A model generated the notes under the pieces. It made no database searches. It had not been told where the DNA came from and worked only from the letters and a program-made list of their open reading frames with translations. Below, piece after piece: positions 1 to 11,639 of a stretch of DNA of 64,000 nt; position 1 is the stretch's first letter, and the number at the start of each line of letters is the position of its first letter. The translations under genes were made by a program, and so were the position numbers. The stretch lies in assembly GCA_012934845.2 (NCBI GenBank), contig WNNJ02002212.1:62001-126000 (forward strand), given 5' to 3'. Source of the stretch: Pomphorhynchus laevis. Its lineage: Eukaryota > Acanthocephala > Palaeacanthocephala > Echinorhynchida > Pomphorhynchidae.

Positions 1-244
1 CGTTTTTGCGCAACTCGTGCTAGCTGTGGACTGATGAAAGCGTTCTCTCAGAATAAGAAGCAGCATGACAATTGAATACAGCGACGTCCATAAAGACGCG
101 CTCGCTTCGTCTTCCGAACAGACCCGTGCACACGACATCAAGTCTCGCTTCAATGTCACGTGAAGCTGTAGTGACTCAAATTAAATTGAGAGATCTATAG
201 GACCATCTAATAATATAATAATATAAATAATATAAATAATATAA
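1..244. other. No gene seen; A/T-rich lead-in
   Basis: No frame or motif was recognised in the first 200 bases. Bases 208-245 are a run of TAATATAA-like simple repeat that directly precedes the 5' leader of the first LINE-R copy. The other LINE-R copies are preceded by similar A/T-rich tails, so this may be the tail of a further copy lying outside the window. Confidence 0.5.
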
Positions 245-1385
245 AATAAAAAAGTTTGAGATAAAATATCATACAATAAATAACATACACTACTTATATA
301 ATCAGTAACAACTTACAATCAATAACTACTTACAATTGCGAAGGATTTAATACGAAGGATTCATCGAGTTTAAACTATCCTGATAACAACTACTTACAAT
401 AAAAACACATACAAACTAAGGATTCATCGCGCAACGAAACAAGCAAATTCAAGTAACAAAATCGACGATTTTTCGTAGGATTTGGTAGGTAATCTATCAA
501 TCAACATCGATTCAACCAAGCAATCGAAAACTAATTGTTTGGACGCAAATATAGTAGACGTAAATTCAAAGAAATTCAAACAAACAACCTACAAATGGGA
601 TTAAAATATCGTAAACGAAGACAAGAGAAGACAGGCGCGACAATGGATAAGACGAAAAAATCCTCCGAAGTACACAACACAACAAGTTTGTTGTGACTTC
701 TTGGGTTGCGATGTATGGACAACCGTCTCAATTCTGGAGTCCGAGCAATCAGCTATGTGCGATAAGAAATTTATTTGTTGATATTGCAGCGCTTCGATTT
801 TATTGCGAAATATCTCAAGGATCACACCGAATAATTCCGATATCATATTTGCTGCTGATACGTCCAGAGAATCCAATGATGTTCACTCTGTCGGTTGGAG
901 TTGTGCGGCACTTAAAGATGTAACTCGGACGAATGATCTATCTAGTTAAGATTGTCAAACTATGTCAAGTCAGAATATTGTGGCTAATCATACCTATGAT
1001 AAGCACCTTCAGGGTTGTTTGGCGTCCCATCTGAGCGGTATTACTTGGGCATATCTGTATTCAATACACATGCTCATTCCTATGCCACAATGACCCCACG
1101 ATCAGCATTCAGTTACAACGAGAATCGAAAAAGCTAAGTACTTTGAACGGATTTCGAAGATCGAAAGAGCAGCATTCATACTGGTTATTTTTTTCAATAC
1201 AAGATTGTTTAGGGATGATGAGGAAGAACAGTTTGTAAAACGATTAGCAAAAGTCGTAGCCATGAAAAGCGTGTCGTTACAGTGAAGTTATTAGCTTCTC
1301 GTGCGGGGTAGCTTATGGTGTCTCAGATAAATCTTCATTGTTACTTTTGTTGTTTCTGCTGTGTTTTTGTCGAATAAATTGTTTT
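245..1385 (+). mobile_element. LINE-R copy R0, mosaic remnant
   Basis: The left part (245-590) matches the 5' leaders of the other LINE-R copies: the AAGTTTGAGATAAA start and the repeated phrases ATAAATAACATACAC and ACTACTTACAAT. The right part (about 1010-1275) encodes the LINE-R C-terminus: LFGVPSER, then VFNTHAHSY, then ENRKAKYFERISKIER, which line up with the end of copies RB, RB' and RC. An AATAAATTG signal at 1370 precedes an A-rich tail. The body between them is lost and a piece of a different LINE ORF1 occupies 590-950. The order is seen directly; whether it arose by insertion or template switching is inference. Confidence 0.65.
590..950 (+). pseudogene. LINE ORF1 fragment with PHD-like finger
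   Basis: One reading frame gives CCDFLGCDVWTTVSILESEQ followed by MCDKKFIC, a stop, then YCSASILLRNISRI. This is the same cysteine pattern as the N-termini of the LINE-A ORF1 (CSKPGCDIWTSV...LCGYC) and LINE-D ORF1 (CSKDLCDTWTTI...LCGFC) in this window. PHD-like fingers are known at the start of ORF1 in CR1-type LINEs. A start ATG at 643 lies in another frame, so the piece is broken. It sits inside LINE-R sequence and in the same orientation. Confidence 0.6.
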
Positions 1386-1409
1386 ACTTAAAAAATTATT
1401 ATATACTTT

Positions 1410-1600
1410 AACGCCATGTTCAACCTTTCTTAATAATAAGTTCGATCTATAGAAGCCTTCTAAAAGTGTACAAAAATCATGTAGAGTGATCTATGCGTTT
1501 CGAACTTTTTAATTACAAGTGCTCGTAAAACTCTCATAACATCGCTCTTACTTCTGCCTTGTCGAAATCCATATTGCTCAAATGGAAGTAAATGTCGCCG
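1410..1600 (-). pseudogene. Short LINE reverse transcriptase fragment
   Basis: Read on the minus strand, 1585-1420 gives LPFEQYGFRQGRSKSDVMRV and then SLYMIFVHF. This matches the RT segment where QxGFRxGRS is followed by the first catalytic aspartate motif. In this copy the aspartate position reads H. It is about 60 codons long, lies between two LINE-R copies and runs opposite to them. The family cannot be told from so little. Confidence 0.55.
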
Positions 1601-1609
1601 ATACCTAAT

Positions 1610-4600
1610 TATTATTAAAACTATCTTGTTATCTCTATTAACTATTTACAAAAATTTATAAGTGTTCTAGCTAATTACAATCTAAAGTAAATACAATAAA
1701 TAACATACACTTAAACATACAATCGCTGTAAGAAGATCGTTGTATTCAATAAAAACAAGTTAATATATACAATCAAAACACTATCGGCATTCAGCACAAC
1801 AACTAAAATCTAAACAACTACACCGAAAATATTTATGGTGCGAGGCAAACCGTCAAGCAAGCCTCTGTGTTGTGCATGCAATGGACCGGCTGCAGTTTGC
1901 AAAGGATGTAAATGCGCAAAAGCAGGACGTTCATGCACCAACTGCAGAGCAACAAATTGCCGCATTAAGCATAACCTGTCACCGCCTAAACTTTCACATA
2001 AATCAGTGCTTGGCGAAAACATCAATCCATATTTGGCATATACAAATTCCTTGAAACCGAGCACGAGTAACCAATATATCTTGACGGTCCCGCAGGGATT
2101 CTCCAATTTCGAACAATGTCACAGCATTGAGAAGGCCCAGAATCAACGATCCCACCAATGTGAACCCGTAAATGCGGTCAGATCAACATCCATTGATCAA
2201 ATTGATACATCCTACAACATTCAACAACTTAACCCCCCAAGAATGCTCACACATCGCTCAGCAAACGGCTTTGAGTATCGACGAAATATACAACAAGGTC
2301 ATTCAATGGACACCAAATCTCTTTGCTCCCCCTGCTTGCACGGCCAACCACAAATTTGTAGCTATTCTGGCGTCACTGTACTCACAAGCAAATGTTGAGC
2401 GCGATCATGATACTCCCTGTCTAATGAAGGCCGTCGTATTTCCTCAGCTGATCTTACAGCGCATCCAATCTGTAAAAGTTTCGTACATTCGAAAAGTATT
2501 AGAAATACGTCTGAAATTCTGGAACGAAAAACAATACAGTATTCTATACAGCGAGGATCTCTACTACCAATGCCAATTGACTAGTATACGCTCACTTCAG
2601 CCCAAGGATTGGATTAACCGCTACCAACAACTTCTCACAACAGGAAAAGTTACGGCGTCCACATCTGTCTTGGAGGAAAAATCGTCAGCAGCAGTACTAC
2701 GTCCGGATAAAGTCGTGAACGGTAGATCAGTCGAATCACAACTTCAAGATCTTCACCCACTTGCGAAAACTCCCCCTAAAGAAGCATTACTTACATCCTT
2801 TCACCCTAATTCAAAAGTACATCACTCATGTCGTTTTTACACAATCGACGAAAATAGTATTATTACGGCTAGTGGACGAACAAAAGGTGGCGCTGGGCCG
2901 TCTGGCCTCGACTCAGCTTCCTGGCGTAATATGCTAACCCGCTTCGAAGCTCAGTCCCAGATGTTAGCACAGTCTTTAGCACGATTTGCAGTTTGGATTT
3001 CCACTGAAAAGGTACCAGCAAAATCCCTGGAATGTTTTACGAGCTGCCGATTGATCGCTTTAAAAAAGAGCAACGGTGGTATCCGACCGATAGGCGTGTG
3101 TGACACCGCCAGGAGAATAATTTCGAAAATAATCTTGGTACTCGTCAAAGAGGATATACAGGCCGTCGCTGGAAATCTTCAAACCGCGGCCGGACAACGG
3201 AGTGGTGCCGAATATGCTGTGCACAAACTGCGATCGCTGTACAGAGCAAACACCGACGCGTGTCTCGTTTCCATCGATGCCTCAAATGCATTCAATTCTG
3301 TCAATAGGCAAGCCGCTCTCCATAACCTTAAATTTATATGCCCGTCTTTGTCGTGCGTTATACATAATCTGTACCAGAAGCCTTCAGTCTTAGCACTTGG
3401 TCGCGACAACCTGCTTTCCGAGGAGGGTTTTACGCAGGGAGATTCATTTGCAATGTTATGCTTTTCCCTAGCCTCTTTACCGCTAATAGACAAAATTCGA
3501 CGGACCGTCCCAGGTGTGCATCAAGTTTGGTTTGCCGACGACGCGAATTTTGTTGGTTGCCCAAGCAAAATCAAAGAAGTATGGGAAGTTTCTTTTAACG
3601 GACGGCCCAAAGTACGGTTATTTCGTCAACCCGAACAAGTCGCAAATACTATCGCACCATCGCCTACATGCTGACCAGCTACCGTCACCAGACATAAAGA
3701 TATTTTATGACGGAATGAGGGTGCTTGGATCTGCAGTCGGTACACCCGAATATGAAGCAGCGGAACTCAGCCAACGTGTGGATGCATGGGCAACATTACT
3801 AAGCCGTCTGGGCGAGGTCGCAAAAATCGACCCACAAGTAGCATATGCAGGACTATCACACGCCATACAAGCAAAGTAGATTTATACCACAAGAACAATA
3901 AAGTGCGACAATGCTCTTTTAAAAGGCATATCCGAGCAATTGAATAAAGAGCTTTTGAGCATCATAACAGGATTGCCAATCGAAAATGGATGGGAAACCA
4001 TCGTGACATCCCCTCTAGGTATGGGTGGTCTAGGAGTTCACGAACCCTCCCTAACCGCTCGTTCAAACTAAGATCTGTCACAATCAATTTGCAACACCTA
4101 CGAGTTGGAAATTACCGGACAGGCTTTGCGCGACATGCAATTAAAACAAATCAAACAGCTAGCGACATGTCATGATGATATACAAAACAAACGGTTGTCA
4201 GATGCCCTTCTCCAGAGACGCTATCTCAGCACGCTATGGACAAACCCCGTCAGATCTGATCGGCAGAGCATGCCCATGTGGCGAACAACTGTCACTGAGG
4301 CACGGACTTTCATGTCCAAAAGGTGGATTGCCATCTATTCGGTATGACTTCGTCCGGGACGAAATTGCCAGGGAATTGACGTCAATCGGTCGTGACGTTG
4401 AGGTTGAACCAGTGCTGCAACCTGTTCCATACAACTTACATCTCGACACGGCAACAACATGTCGTGATTATAGTACCCGACTTGATATATCATGCCTTGG
4501 CTTATGAAACGAGCGATTCGAGCGGACGTTCTTCGACATCAACGTATTTAATATTTTTGCTCAGTCGTACGTCTTCCGGTCAGTCGATCCTGCATTTGAC

Positions 4601-5090
4601 TACAATGTGTCGCGAAAAAATGCCAAATATCTAGAAAGGGTGACGAAAGTAGAGCACGGTAAATTCATTCCGCTGATATTTTCTTCGTCAGGTGGTATGG
4701 AAAATGAGTCGCACGCCTCGGTAAAGCGGATAGCAATGGCAAAAGCGCAAAGGGGTATTATTGAATACGCGCATGCCGTGACACACTTAAAGCGTCGCAT
4801 CTCATTCATAATAGCCCGATCGGCCTCCGCATGCCTCAGAAGAGCGCAATCACAATCAAAAATTAAACAATTCGCGAAACAAAGCGCCCGAACAACCTTG
4901 GATACTTGTGAACTCGGCAAAACAATCAGTTGGCGCGACGAAGAAGGTGGCGAACTTTGCCAATTGTAATAATTATATATATAAACAAATGACCGCTCAA
5001 TCGTCTAGTGGGCCCATTTGCGGAAACCCCTTTTTTGTAAATTTATCAAATAAATTATTATGTAAAAAAAGAAAAAAATATTATTATTAA
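1610..5090 (+). mobile_element. LINE-R copy RA, long but broken
   Basis: This copy has a 5' leader (1610-1834), a coding region (1835-4969) and a 3' UTR with the phrase GGGCCCATTTGCGGAAACCC at 5009. That is followed by an AATAAATTATTA end and A/TTA-rich tail that runs straight into the next LINE-R tail. The full order of LINE-R domains is present: cysteine-rich N-terminus, RT and C-terminal zinc finger with nuclease-like region. The frame changes several times, so the copy is dead. Confidence 0.8.
1835..4969 (+). pseudogene. LINE-R polyprotein, copy RA (CXC-like + RT + nuclease-like)
   Basis: The start is ATG 1835 (MVRGKPSS), the counterpart of MPKGKP and MPRGKP in copies RC and RD. The N-terminus has the cysteine cluster CCACNGPAAVCKGCKCAKAG followed by SCTNC. 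From about 2172 the frame changes and runs to 3674, with GGAGPSGLDSASW, RPIGVCDTARRI, IDASNAFNSVN, EGFTQGDSF and the catalytic WFADDANF. A third frame follows to 3879. The C-terminus lies in further frames: CPCGEQLSLRHGLSCPKGG then SIRYDFVRDEIARE (4270-4375), and NAKYLERVTKVEHGKFIPL (4618-4675). At least four frame changes separate these parts. The RT catalytic pair is preserved. The nuclease assignment is by resemblance only. Confidence 0.75.
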
Positions 5091-5104
5091 AAATATTATT
5101 TAAT

Positions 5105-5424
5105 ACAGAATATACCACGTGTATAAATCAGCTTAGAGCAAAGTTGTCGATAGCTGTAGCAAAAACTGCATCGATGTGTCTACGACGACCAATTCGCGAA
5201 CCACTGTCAACATACCATCGAACCGAAAATACCAACGAGCACGTGGACCAGTATCAACTAGCTCGCGGTCAAGCACAACTACGCCAAAAGGAAGTCGTTC
5301 ACCAAGTGGAGACACTCGAGTGGACTGGTGATGGCGATGACAATTGAAATAACTTTAATATAATCATGGGCCCATTTGCAGGAACCCCTCAAGTGTTAGT
5401 TTATAAATTACTGATTATTTAAAA
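5105..5424 (+). mobile_element. LINE-R 3' tail RA', 5'-truncated
   Basis: This 5'-truncated copy begins in the last codons of LINE-R: LSIAVAKTASMCLRRPIRE (5141-5200), equivalent to the ends of RB' and RA. The coding piece ends at 5347. The 3' UTR repeats GGGCCCATTTGCAGGAACCC (5367-5387), shared with RA, and the tail ATTTAAAAAAAAATTAAAA abuts the leader of RB. Its position between two larger copies in the same orientation is part of the head-to-tail array. Confidence 0.7.
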
Positions 5425-5565
5425 AAAAATTAAAAAAAAGTTTGAGATAAATAACATACATTTGAGATCTATAGTAAATACAACTTGTTTCCGTAGGGCT
5501 AATTACAAAATAAAAACACACAATCAATCCTGTTCAATTATTACAAGTATTCATATCCTCAATTA

Positions 5566-6738
5566 ATGACAAAGGGCAAAACTGCGACTGAGCTGAAATT
5601 ATGTTCATGCAATGGCCCAAACGCGAAATGCAAAGGCTGTCAGTGTGCTAAGAAAAATTTTTGCTTAAACTGTTCCGCAGTAAATTGTACAAATCATCAT
5701 GTTGATTCCAGTCCAACTGATATAAATAATGTGTCTATGTCAACCATTAAACAAACTAATTCAAACCTATCAATGTCATATTATAGAGGTTGTCATGTTG
5801 CTCATCCGCTAAATATCGATAGCACATACGATACATCAGGGGACTCTGAAATTTTATCGGTAATCGACATTTTTACGAGAGTTGTACATTGGCAACCTAA
5901 GTTATTCAGACTTCCGAAATGTATAGAATCCAAAAAATTTATATCAGAGCTTGCACGTATATACAGGGATTCCTTAACTAATTCGGAAGATTTTTATAAG
6001 TATATAATCTTTAGTCATCTGATTCTACAAAGTATGAAAACATTGAAAGTGAAATCACCAAAAACAAACGACTGGCGCAAAAGCTTCATCTCACTAGTGA
6101 GAGAGCTCTAGATTGAGCACAGCAATGCATCTTTTAGATACTGAGTCTAAAGTTGGAGTTCCCTTGCTACCTGATGATTTGGTTGGTTCTCGATCCGTAC
6201 GAGAATTATTACTCGACAAACACTTAGATCCAGATGCTATTAACTGAACGGCCCAAATTACTGTTCCAAGTTTCCATTCAGTGATATTCGATTCTATAAA
6301 CAGTGAATTAATTATACACATGGCCAAACGGGTGAAAGGCGGTGCAGGTCCTTCGGGCATAGATGCATTAGCTTGGATGTATATGCCAACAAAGTTTGGT
6401 AACGATTTAATACAATTGGTTGAAGCTCTCTCGATATTTGCACGATCTCTAGCAACGGAACACTTGCCTAATGATGATATAAAAGTACTGACTACTAATA
6501 GATAAATTGCCTTAACGAAAGAATCAGGAATAAGGTCTATAGGTATTGGATACGTTAGTAGAAGAATAATGTCGAAGGCTATTCTCTCTCCTTTCTGACG
6601 ACATACAACAAGTTTGTGGACGATCACAAATGTGTGCTGGCCAGCGAGCCAGAGTTGAGTGTGTCTCCCACGCAGTTCGTGATTGCTTGTTTAGAAATCC
6701 TGACGCAGTTCTTTTGAGGATCGACGCAGATAATTTAT
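5566..6738 (+). pseudogene. LINE-R N-terminus and RT start, copy RB
   Basis: ATG 5566 (MTKGKTATE) opens a frame to 6111 with the cluster CSCNGPNAKCKGCQCAKKNF then CLNC. Homology continues in changed frames through RVKGGAGPSGIDALAWMYMP (6331-6390), RSIGIGYVSRRIMSKAI (6535-6585) and LLRIDADN (6711-6735), the first RT aspartate motif, where LINE-A interrupts it. Several stops and frame changes are present. Confidence 0.7.
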
Positions 6739-7370
6739 TTATTTATTCAATTACAAGACTGTAGCCGTAGGGCTGTTTTGTCTGATCACATGGAAAAAAA
6801 AATTGAAAAGAAAAAAAATTCAACATTCCTCCCAAGGATAAAGATCCGGTATAGACTGTGAGTTTGTCTCGCACAGCCATTGATCCATCCTCCGCATGAA
6901 CTGCTGTCTACTCTGAATAGCGACCATATCCTCCAGAATTAAGTTCCACATCCTCACCGCCCGGTGCGATAAGCGACTGATTCTAGACAGCTTCCCATGG
7001 TTCAGCGTTTTCACAGTCAAAAAATGGCCCGATTAGTATCACGTTTGTTCCGCTGGATACAGTTTGCCGGCCACCCATCACGTTCGAGTAACATATTTCT
7101 GAAGCATAAGATGTCGCTACACACTATCGTAGACCAAACCGACGGTATGCCTATCTCTCGCAAGCGATCCCTATAAGAATAACTATTCGGAAGACGACAG
7201 CACCTCGCCAACCTGCGAAGAACATTTTCTAAATCATTCAGCTCGCCTCGCGTGCACAGAAATGTTGCTGGTGTACAGTATAAAAGAATGGGCGTAATTA
7301 TTGAGTTGTACATCACTTTAAGACAAAACACAGATTGGTAACGAAAACACCTACGAAGCACATAGCTCAA

Positions 7371-8802
7371 AAAGCAATCTCTCGACTCCTCACTACAATC
7401 TTCGCACCGTCCTATCTCACTTCTCCAAACCCTCTCTAAACTCCTTGAGCGTCTAGTTCTTAAGCAAGTTAATATATATATCTCTTTTCCTCTAACTTAT
7501 TTCCTCCCTTCCAAGCCGCTTTTCGCTCTAATTACTCTACCGAAATTGCATGTCTTAAAGTTTATAACGACTTACTCATATCGCGCGATCATAAATTATG
7601 TAGTGTCATAGTTTCTCTTGATCTATCGTCTGCTTTTGACATCGTCGATCACTGGATTCTTCTCCATCGCCTTCGTCATGATTATGGTTTCTCTATACCC
7701 ACTGTATCATGGTTTTCTTCATATCTATCAAACCGTACATTTCGCGTATATTCTAACTCTTCTCTCTCCCATCCTTCGTCCATTCCGTCCGGTGTTCCAC
7801 AAGGCTCCGTATTAGGCCCTATGCTTTTCTCTCTTCTTGGTGATTTGTCTTCGATTTCTGATAAATTTAACTTCCATGTTATGCAATATGCTGATGACAT
7901 TCTCATCTATGCTCATGCACCTGTTTATCGTATTCACGATCTTAGTGTTTCCGCTTCCGACTGTCTTGTCTCAATTTCCAATCATCTTTCTTCCCTTCGC
8001 CTTTCTCTATATCCTGATAATTCCAAAATTACGTGGATCCTACCTCGACGCCTCGGCTTCGAACCTCCATCCGTATCATTAAATTCTACAATTATTCCTA
8101 TCGTTGATAATCTCGTTTTCCTAGGCTTCCATTTCGACAACAGACTTTCACTTAAACCTTTAGTTAGAGATAAAGTACGCTCATCTACCTTGATACATCG
8201 CAACCTCCGTCAAGTTCGTAGATTGATTGATTTACCTTTTTGTATGACTCTCATATATTCTCTCCTTTTTTCTAGACTCGATTATTGTCTTAGTCTATTT
8301 TCCAGCTCACCTAAATCCACTCTTCTTTCCCTACAACGCATCGTCAACGCAGCCGTCTGAATTCTCCTCCGTCTTCGTCGTTTTGATCATACATCCTACC
8401 ATCTTGTTTCTCTCAATTTGCCTACAATTTATTGTCGTGTTCAAATTCGTCTTCTTATCGTTGCTTTCCGCCTTGTAACTTTTCATACCCCTTCGTTTCT
8501 CAACCTCCCTTTTCGTGATAATTCTCGTCCTGTTTACTGTTCCTTGCGTTCCTGTAATTCCCTTCTTCTACATGTCCCAAACTACTCTACCTCATTTGGA
8601 CTCCGCTCCTTCCTGGTGGCTGCTCCTCTATCGTAGAACCATCTGCCCATTCATATACGCCAATCAACTTCCCTGCAGTGCTTCAAACGACAAATCCGAT
8701 CCCATTTAAACAATTTATCTGCTTGACTTTTTCATTTTTGTTTGTGGACTTGTAAGCGTACAGCTTGTACGCATTTGCCACATTAAATAAATTTTTATTA
8801 AA
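7371..8802 (+). mobile_element. LINE-B copy 1, 5'-truncated
   Basis: This is a plus-strand RT fragment inside minus-strand LINE-A. The frame at 7821-8360 carries the catalytic MQYADDILIYAHAP and continues as YPDNSKITWILPRR and LVFLGFHFDNRLS, close to the intact LINE-B protein at 49748-52645. Upstream, LSSAFDIVDHW (7624-7656) and VPQGSVLGPMLF (7795-7830) lie in other frames. The 3' UTR contains the LINE-B hairpin GCGTAC-AGCTT-GTACGC (8756-8772) and ATTTGCCACATTAAATAAATT. It is broken by frame changes. Confidence 0.8.
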
Positions 8803-8819
8803 AAATAATTTCTTACCTA

Positions 8820-9383
8820 CTAAGTGCATGCGCCGCGCTTCGAGGTATTCAAAAGCAAGCCCGTCGTCCTGCTCCATATGCTTATAGTGTCGAGGTCATC
8901 TTGAAGCTCCAAACAGTTATCATATGAACGAACACACTTCCATAACTTCAGGTCATCCGCAAACGCTAGTACAGCACATTCTAATCTTACAAGTAGATCC
9001 TGAAGAAAAATATTGAATAACAAGGGTCCCAGGACCGATCCCTGAGGAACACCTGCGTAAGTATTTCGTGGAGGAGAAAGGCTACTCCCTAACCTAACTT
9101 GATATGATCGACCTTTCAGAAACGACTCGATCCAACGAACTACACTCGGATCAATCCCGTATTGAGCCAACAGTAAGAGCAAAAGATCGTGTGGTACTCG
9201 GTCGAACGCCCTACTAAAGTCAATGTAAATTACATCAACCATATCCCCGTTTGCAACTATGTCTGTCCAACTTTCACGTGCCGTAATTAGATTGCTAAGG
9301 CAGGACCTGCCGGTACGAAAGCCATGCTGAGATGGGTGTAGTAGCTTACCTCTTTCCATGTGAGTGGTAATGTATTTATGCAC
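8820..9383 (-). pseudogene. LINE-A reverse transcriptase core, copy 1
   Basis: A single frame of 187 codons covers the RT palm: HPSQHGFRTGRSCLSNLITA, YIDFSRAFDRVPHDLLL, GVPQGSVLGPLLFNIFL and the catalytic LAFADDLKLW. All catalytic aspartates are present. The frame stops where LINE-B interrupts the element. Upstream codons at 9625-9416 (SPYTSAGPDGIHPFILQNL) belong to the same RT in another frame. Confidence 0.75.
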
Positions 9384-9802
9384 AAACCTCTCGAGGCATT
9401 TGCATACAATACTCGTCAGGCATACTGCACGATAATTGAACGGATCGTCTCTGCTACCCTTTTTATGAATGGGGATGACGTAAGATTGTCTCCAGTGATC
9501 AGGGATGCGCGAAGTATGTATCGAAATTTAAACATCTCTGATAGTGGCGATGCTAATCGATCATGGAGATTCTGGAGGATAAAGGGGTGTATACCGTCTG
9601 GGCCGGCCGAAGTATATGGTGACAATCCGTGCAGTTCTCCGCGAAACCTCAGGCCGGGTGAACAAGCGGCATATACGACGTGAATGCCTCAGGTGTGTGC
9701 GCTATACGGAAGCCTTTAGATGGCGTGTAACAATCAAGTTCAAACGCTGTCGCTAGCACACTCACGATTTTATCAGGTTCTTGTACAATTCTGCCGTCAT
9801 TC

Positions 9803-10528
9803 TTCATCATGGCTATCCACGTATCCTACAAATGACCGTTGTACTCGCCTTAATAATATGGAATTTCGGGATTCAATTGGAGCTCGGTACAATAGACTGT
9901 CTCGTGATGTTCCTTTACATTGCCCATGCGGTGAACGAACATCACTGGCACACTCACTAACTTTTCCAACTGGAGGTTATTCTTCGATTAGACACGATTT
10001 GATTCGTGATATATTATCCAATACCATGACCAAAATGTGCGATAATGTCCAGACAGAACCAGTATTGAATTCAGTTCACCATAGTATTGTGTTCGAGCGC
10101 ACAAGCACTTCTAGAGATCATGATGCACGTTTAGACATTGCTTGCTATGGATTTTACGGAAGTCGTTCTGAGCGAACTTTATTCGATACATGGGTATTCG
10201 ATGCATTCACGCCGTCCAACATCTCGAAGTCAACAACGTCCGCCTTTGAATTTCACGAAAAACGAAAAATCGCAAAGTATCAAGAGAGAGTCATACTAAT
10301 AGAGAGATGGCAAATTTTGCGCCATTAGTATTTTCCTGTTTTGGTGGTGAAAGTAAATCGTCGGTGACGATAATTCAGCGCATTGCTCATAAATTGGCAA
10401 TTAAAAAAAGATACACATACGTAGAGGAATTGGCACGCCTTCGGTCAACAATTGGTATACAACTGGCTCGCTCAATTTCTTTATGCGTTCGGGGTGCCCG
10501 TTCTGCTCGCAATCGCCCTGCGCACTAA
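9803..10528 (+). pseudogene. LINE-R C-terminus, copy RB
   Basis: Frames 9720-10328 and 10307-10528 encode the LINE-R C-terminal region: SIGARYNRLSRDVPLHCPCG, then SLAHSLTFPTGGYSSIRHDL (zinc-finger-like CxC...H, with the last cysteine replaced), then SRDHDARLDIACYGFYGSRS and FHEKRKIAKYQERV. The RDxRxDI plus KxxKYxER pattern recurs in every LINE-R copy and resembles the PD-(D/E)XK nucleases carried by R2/CRE-type LINEs. A single frame change at about 10310 separates it from the last 70 codons (RSISLCVRGARSARNRPAH). Confidence 0.7.
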
Positions 10529-10634
10529 ATAAAAAGTACAATATTTTTTTAATTATTTGACGCATAAATGCTTTTTGTTGTTTGTACTATTTGGAGTTCT
10601 TATAAAAAAATTATTCTCTAAAAAGAATTATTAC

Positions 10635-11430
10635 TATTTCTGAACACGAACGAATTCAGAGATGCCCTTGCTGCCAGATACAACTGGAAAAATCAATTCA
10701 AACCCTCTAAATGCAATTGTGGTCAAGATTTCGATATTCCACATGCACTTTCGTGCAAATCAGCAGGCCATACTTTCATACGACACAATGCAGTGACAAT
10801 TGAGATGGGGAACATGCTACGGGAAACATGTCATGATGTTCAATTAGAACCACAACTTACGCCGATTCCCGCTAATGTCAACTTAGAAAAGCCAACGACC
10901 ACAAGAGATAGAGATGCACGCTCGGATATCAAATGCACAGGATTGTTTGGACGTATTACGGACCGGTCCTACATGAACGAATGCATATACAATACTTTGG
11001 CTCCGTCTTATGCTCACGATCGTATGTCAGATCCATTCCAATACCATGAATCGAGGAAAATCAACAAATACGCTGAAAGAATCACTAAAGTAGAAAACGC
11101 GTCCTTTCATCCGATAATAATCTCGACAACTGGTGGCATTGGGAAAGCAGCCGACATTGTATTTAGAAAGATCGCAACCATGATGTCACTTAAAAGAAAG
11201 CCATCGTATTCAGACTGCATAGCTAAAATTCGTTGCAAAATATCAACAACGATCGCTAAGTGTGTATCAATGACACTGCGAGCTAAAAGAAGAACCTCCC
11301 AAGAAAAGATCAACAGACCGGCGAAAACAAGGAATACTGACAATCATCAGTTCCTTCGCTAGGATGTTGATAGTGTGATTTGTAATGATAATTTGTAACT
11401 GTGAAGAAACCATAAACAGTATGTATATTT
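10635..11430 (+). mobile_element. LINE-R copy RB', 5'-truncated
   Basis: This copy begins abruptly after the A/TTA-rich tail of RB, inside the C-terminal region: DALAARYNWKNQFKPSKCNC (10661-10720), then FDIPHALSCKSAGHTFIRHN. Frame 10793-11362 continues with TTTRDRDARSDIKCTGLFGR, YHESRKINKYAERITKVE and IAKCVSMTLRAKRRT. That frame is open to its natural end. The copy is a plain 5' truncation, typical of incomplete reverse transcription. Confidence 0.75.
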
Positions 11431-11530
11431 GAAATCGGTTAATGAAGTTAATGTTTGCATGCTGAAACCAATCTTGAGTTGACAATTTCTTCACTTAATC
11501 AGTTCCATTTACCTACGATTCGGTGTCTAA

Positions 11531-11560
11531 ATTGTACAGTTTTGTATAAAACTGTACAAT
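11531..11560. repeat. Perfect fold-back hairpin, 13-bp arms
   Basis: ATTGTACAGTTTT (11531-11543) is followed by a 4-base loop GTAT and its exact reverse complement (11548-11560). It lies in non-coding sequence just left of a LINE RT fragment. It belongs to the set of near-perfect short-loop hairpins discussed in the findings. Confidence 0.9.
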
Positions 11561-11639
11561 TAGTCTTGTATAAACGATCTGAGTCAAGAGTTTGTGTGAA
11601 TGATCCAGCAGCGATATACTACGATAGGACTCAGGGAGA

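Larger units (their letters stand above)
6739..9802 (-). mobile_element. LINE-A copy 1 (CR1-like), 5'-truncated, holding LINE-B
   Basis: The minus-strand 3' end begins with the A/T-rich terminal repeat TTTATTTATTTATTCAATT. The C-terminus (HGKLSRISRLSHRAVRMWN ... DLYPWEEC) reads through 7020-6830 and 7370-7017; the RT core is at 9383-8820. LINE-B copy 1 (7371-8802) lies inside and replaces about 125-145 bases that copy 2 still has at 25876-26020. The 5' end is truncated at 9802, at a point inside the RT N-terminal segment. By eye it is very close to copy 2, with only a few differences per hundred bases. Confidence 0.8.
5425..10620 (+). mobile_element. LINE-R copy RB, split by LINE-A
   Basis: The leader starts at 5425 with the same AAGTTTGAGATAAA start as R0. 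Coding sequence runs from 5566 to about 6738, breaks off at IDADN, and resumes at about 9803 with SSSWLSTYPTNDR. LINE-A copy 1 fills the gap. Compared with RC, some 350 codons between these points, including the catalytic FADD segment, are missing, so the insertion was accompanied or followed by a deletion. The tail is near 10530-10620. Confidence 0.75.

Noticed and set aside
601-876. Minus-strand frame of 91 codons as a gene
   Set aside because: It is the antisense of the PHD-type ORF1 fragment, whose cysteine pattern matches two other ORF1 copies.
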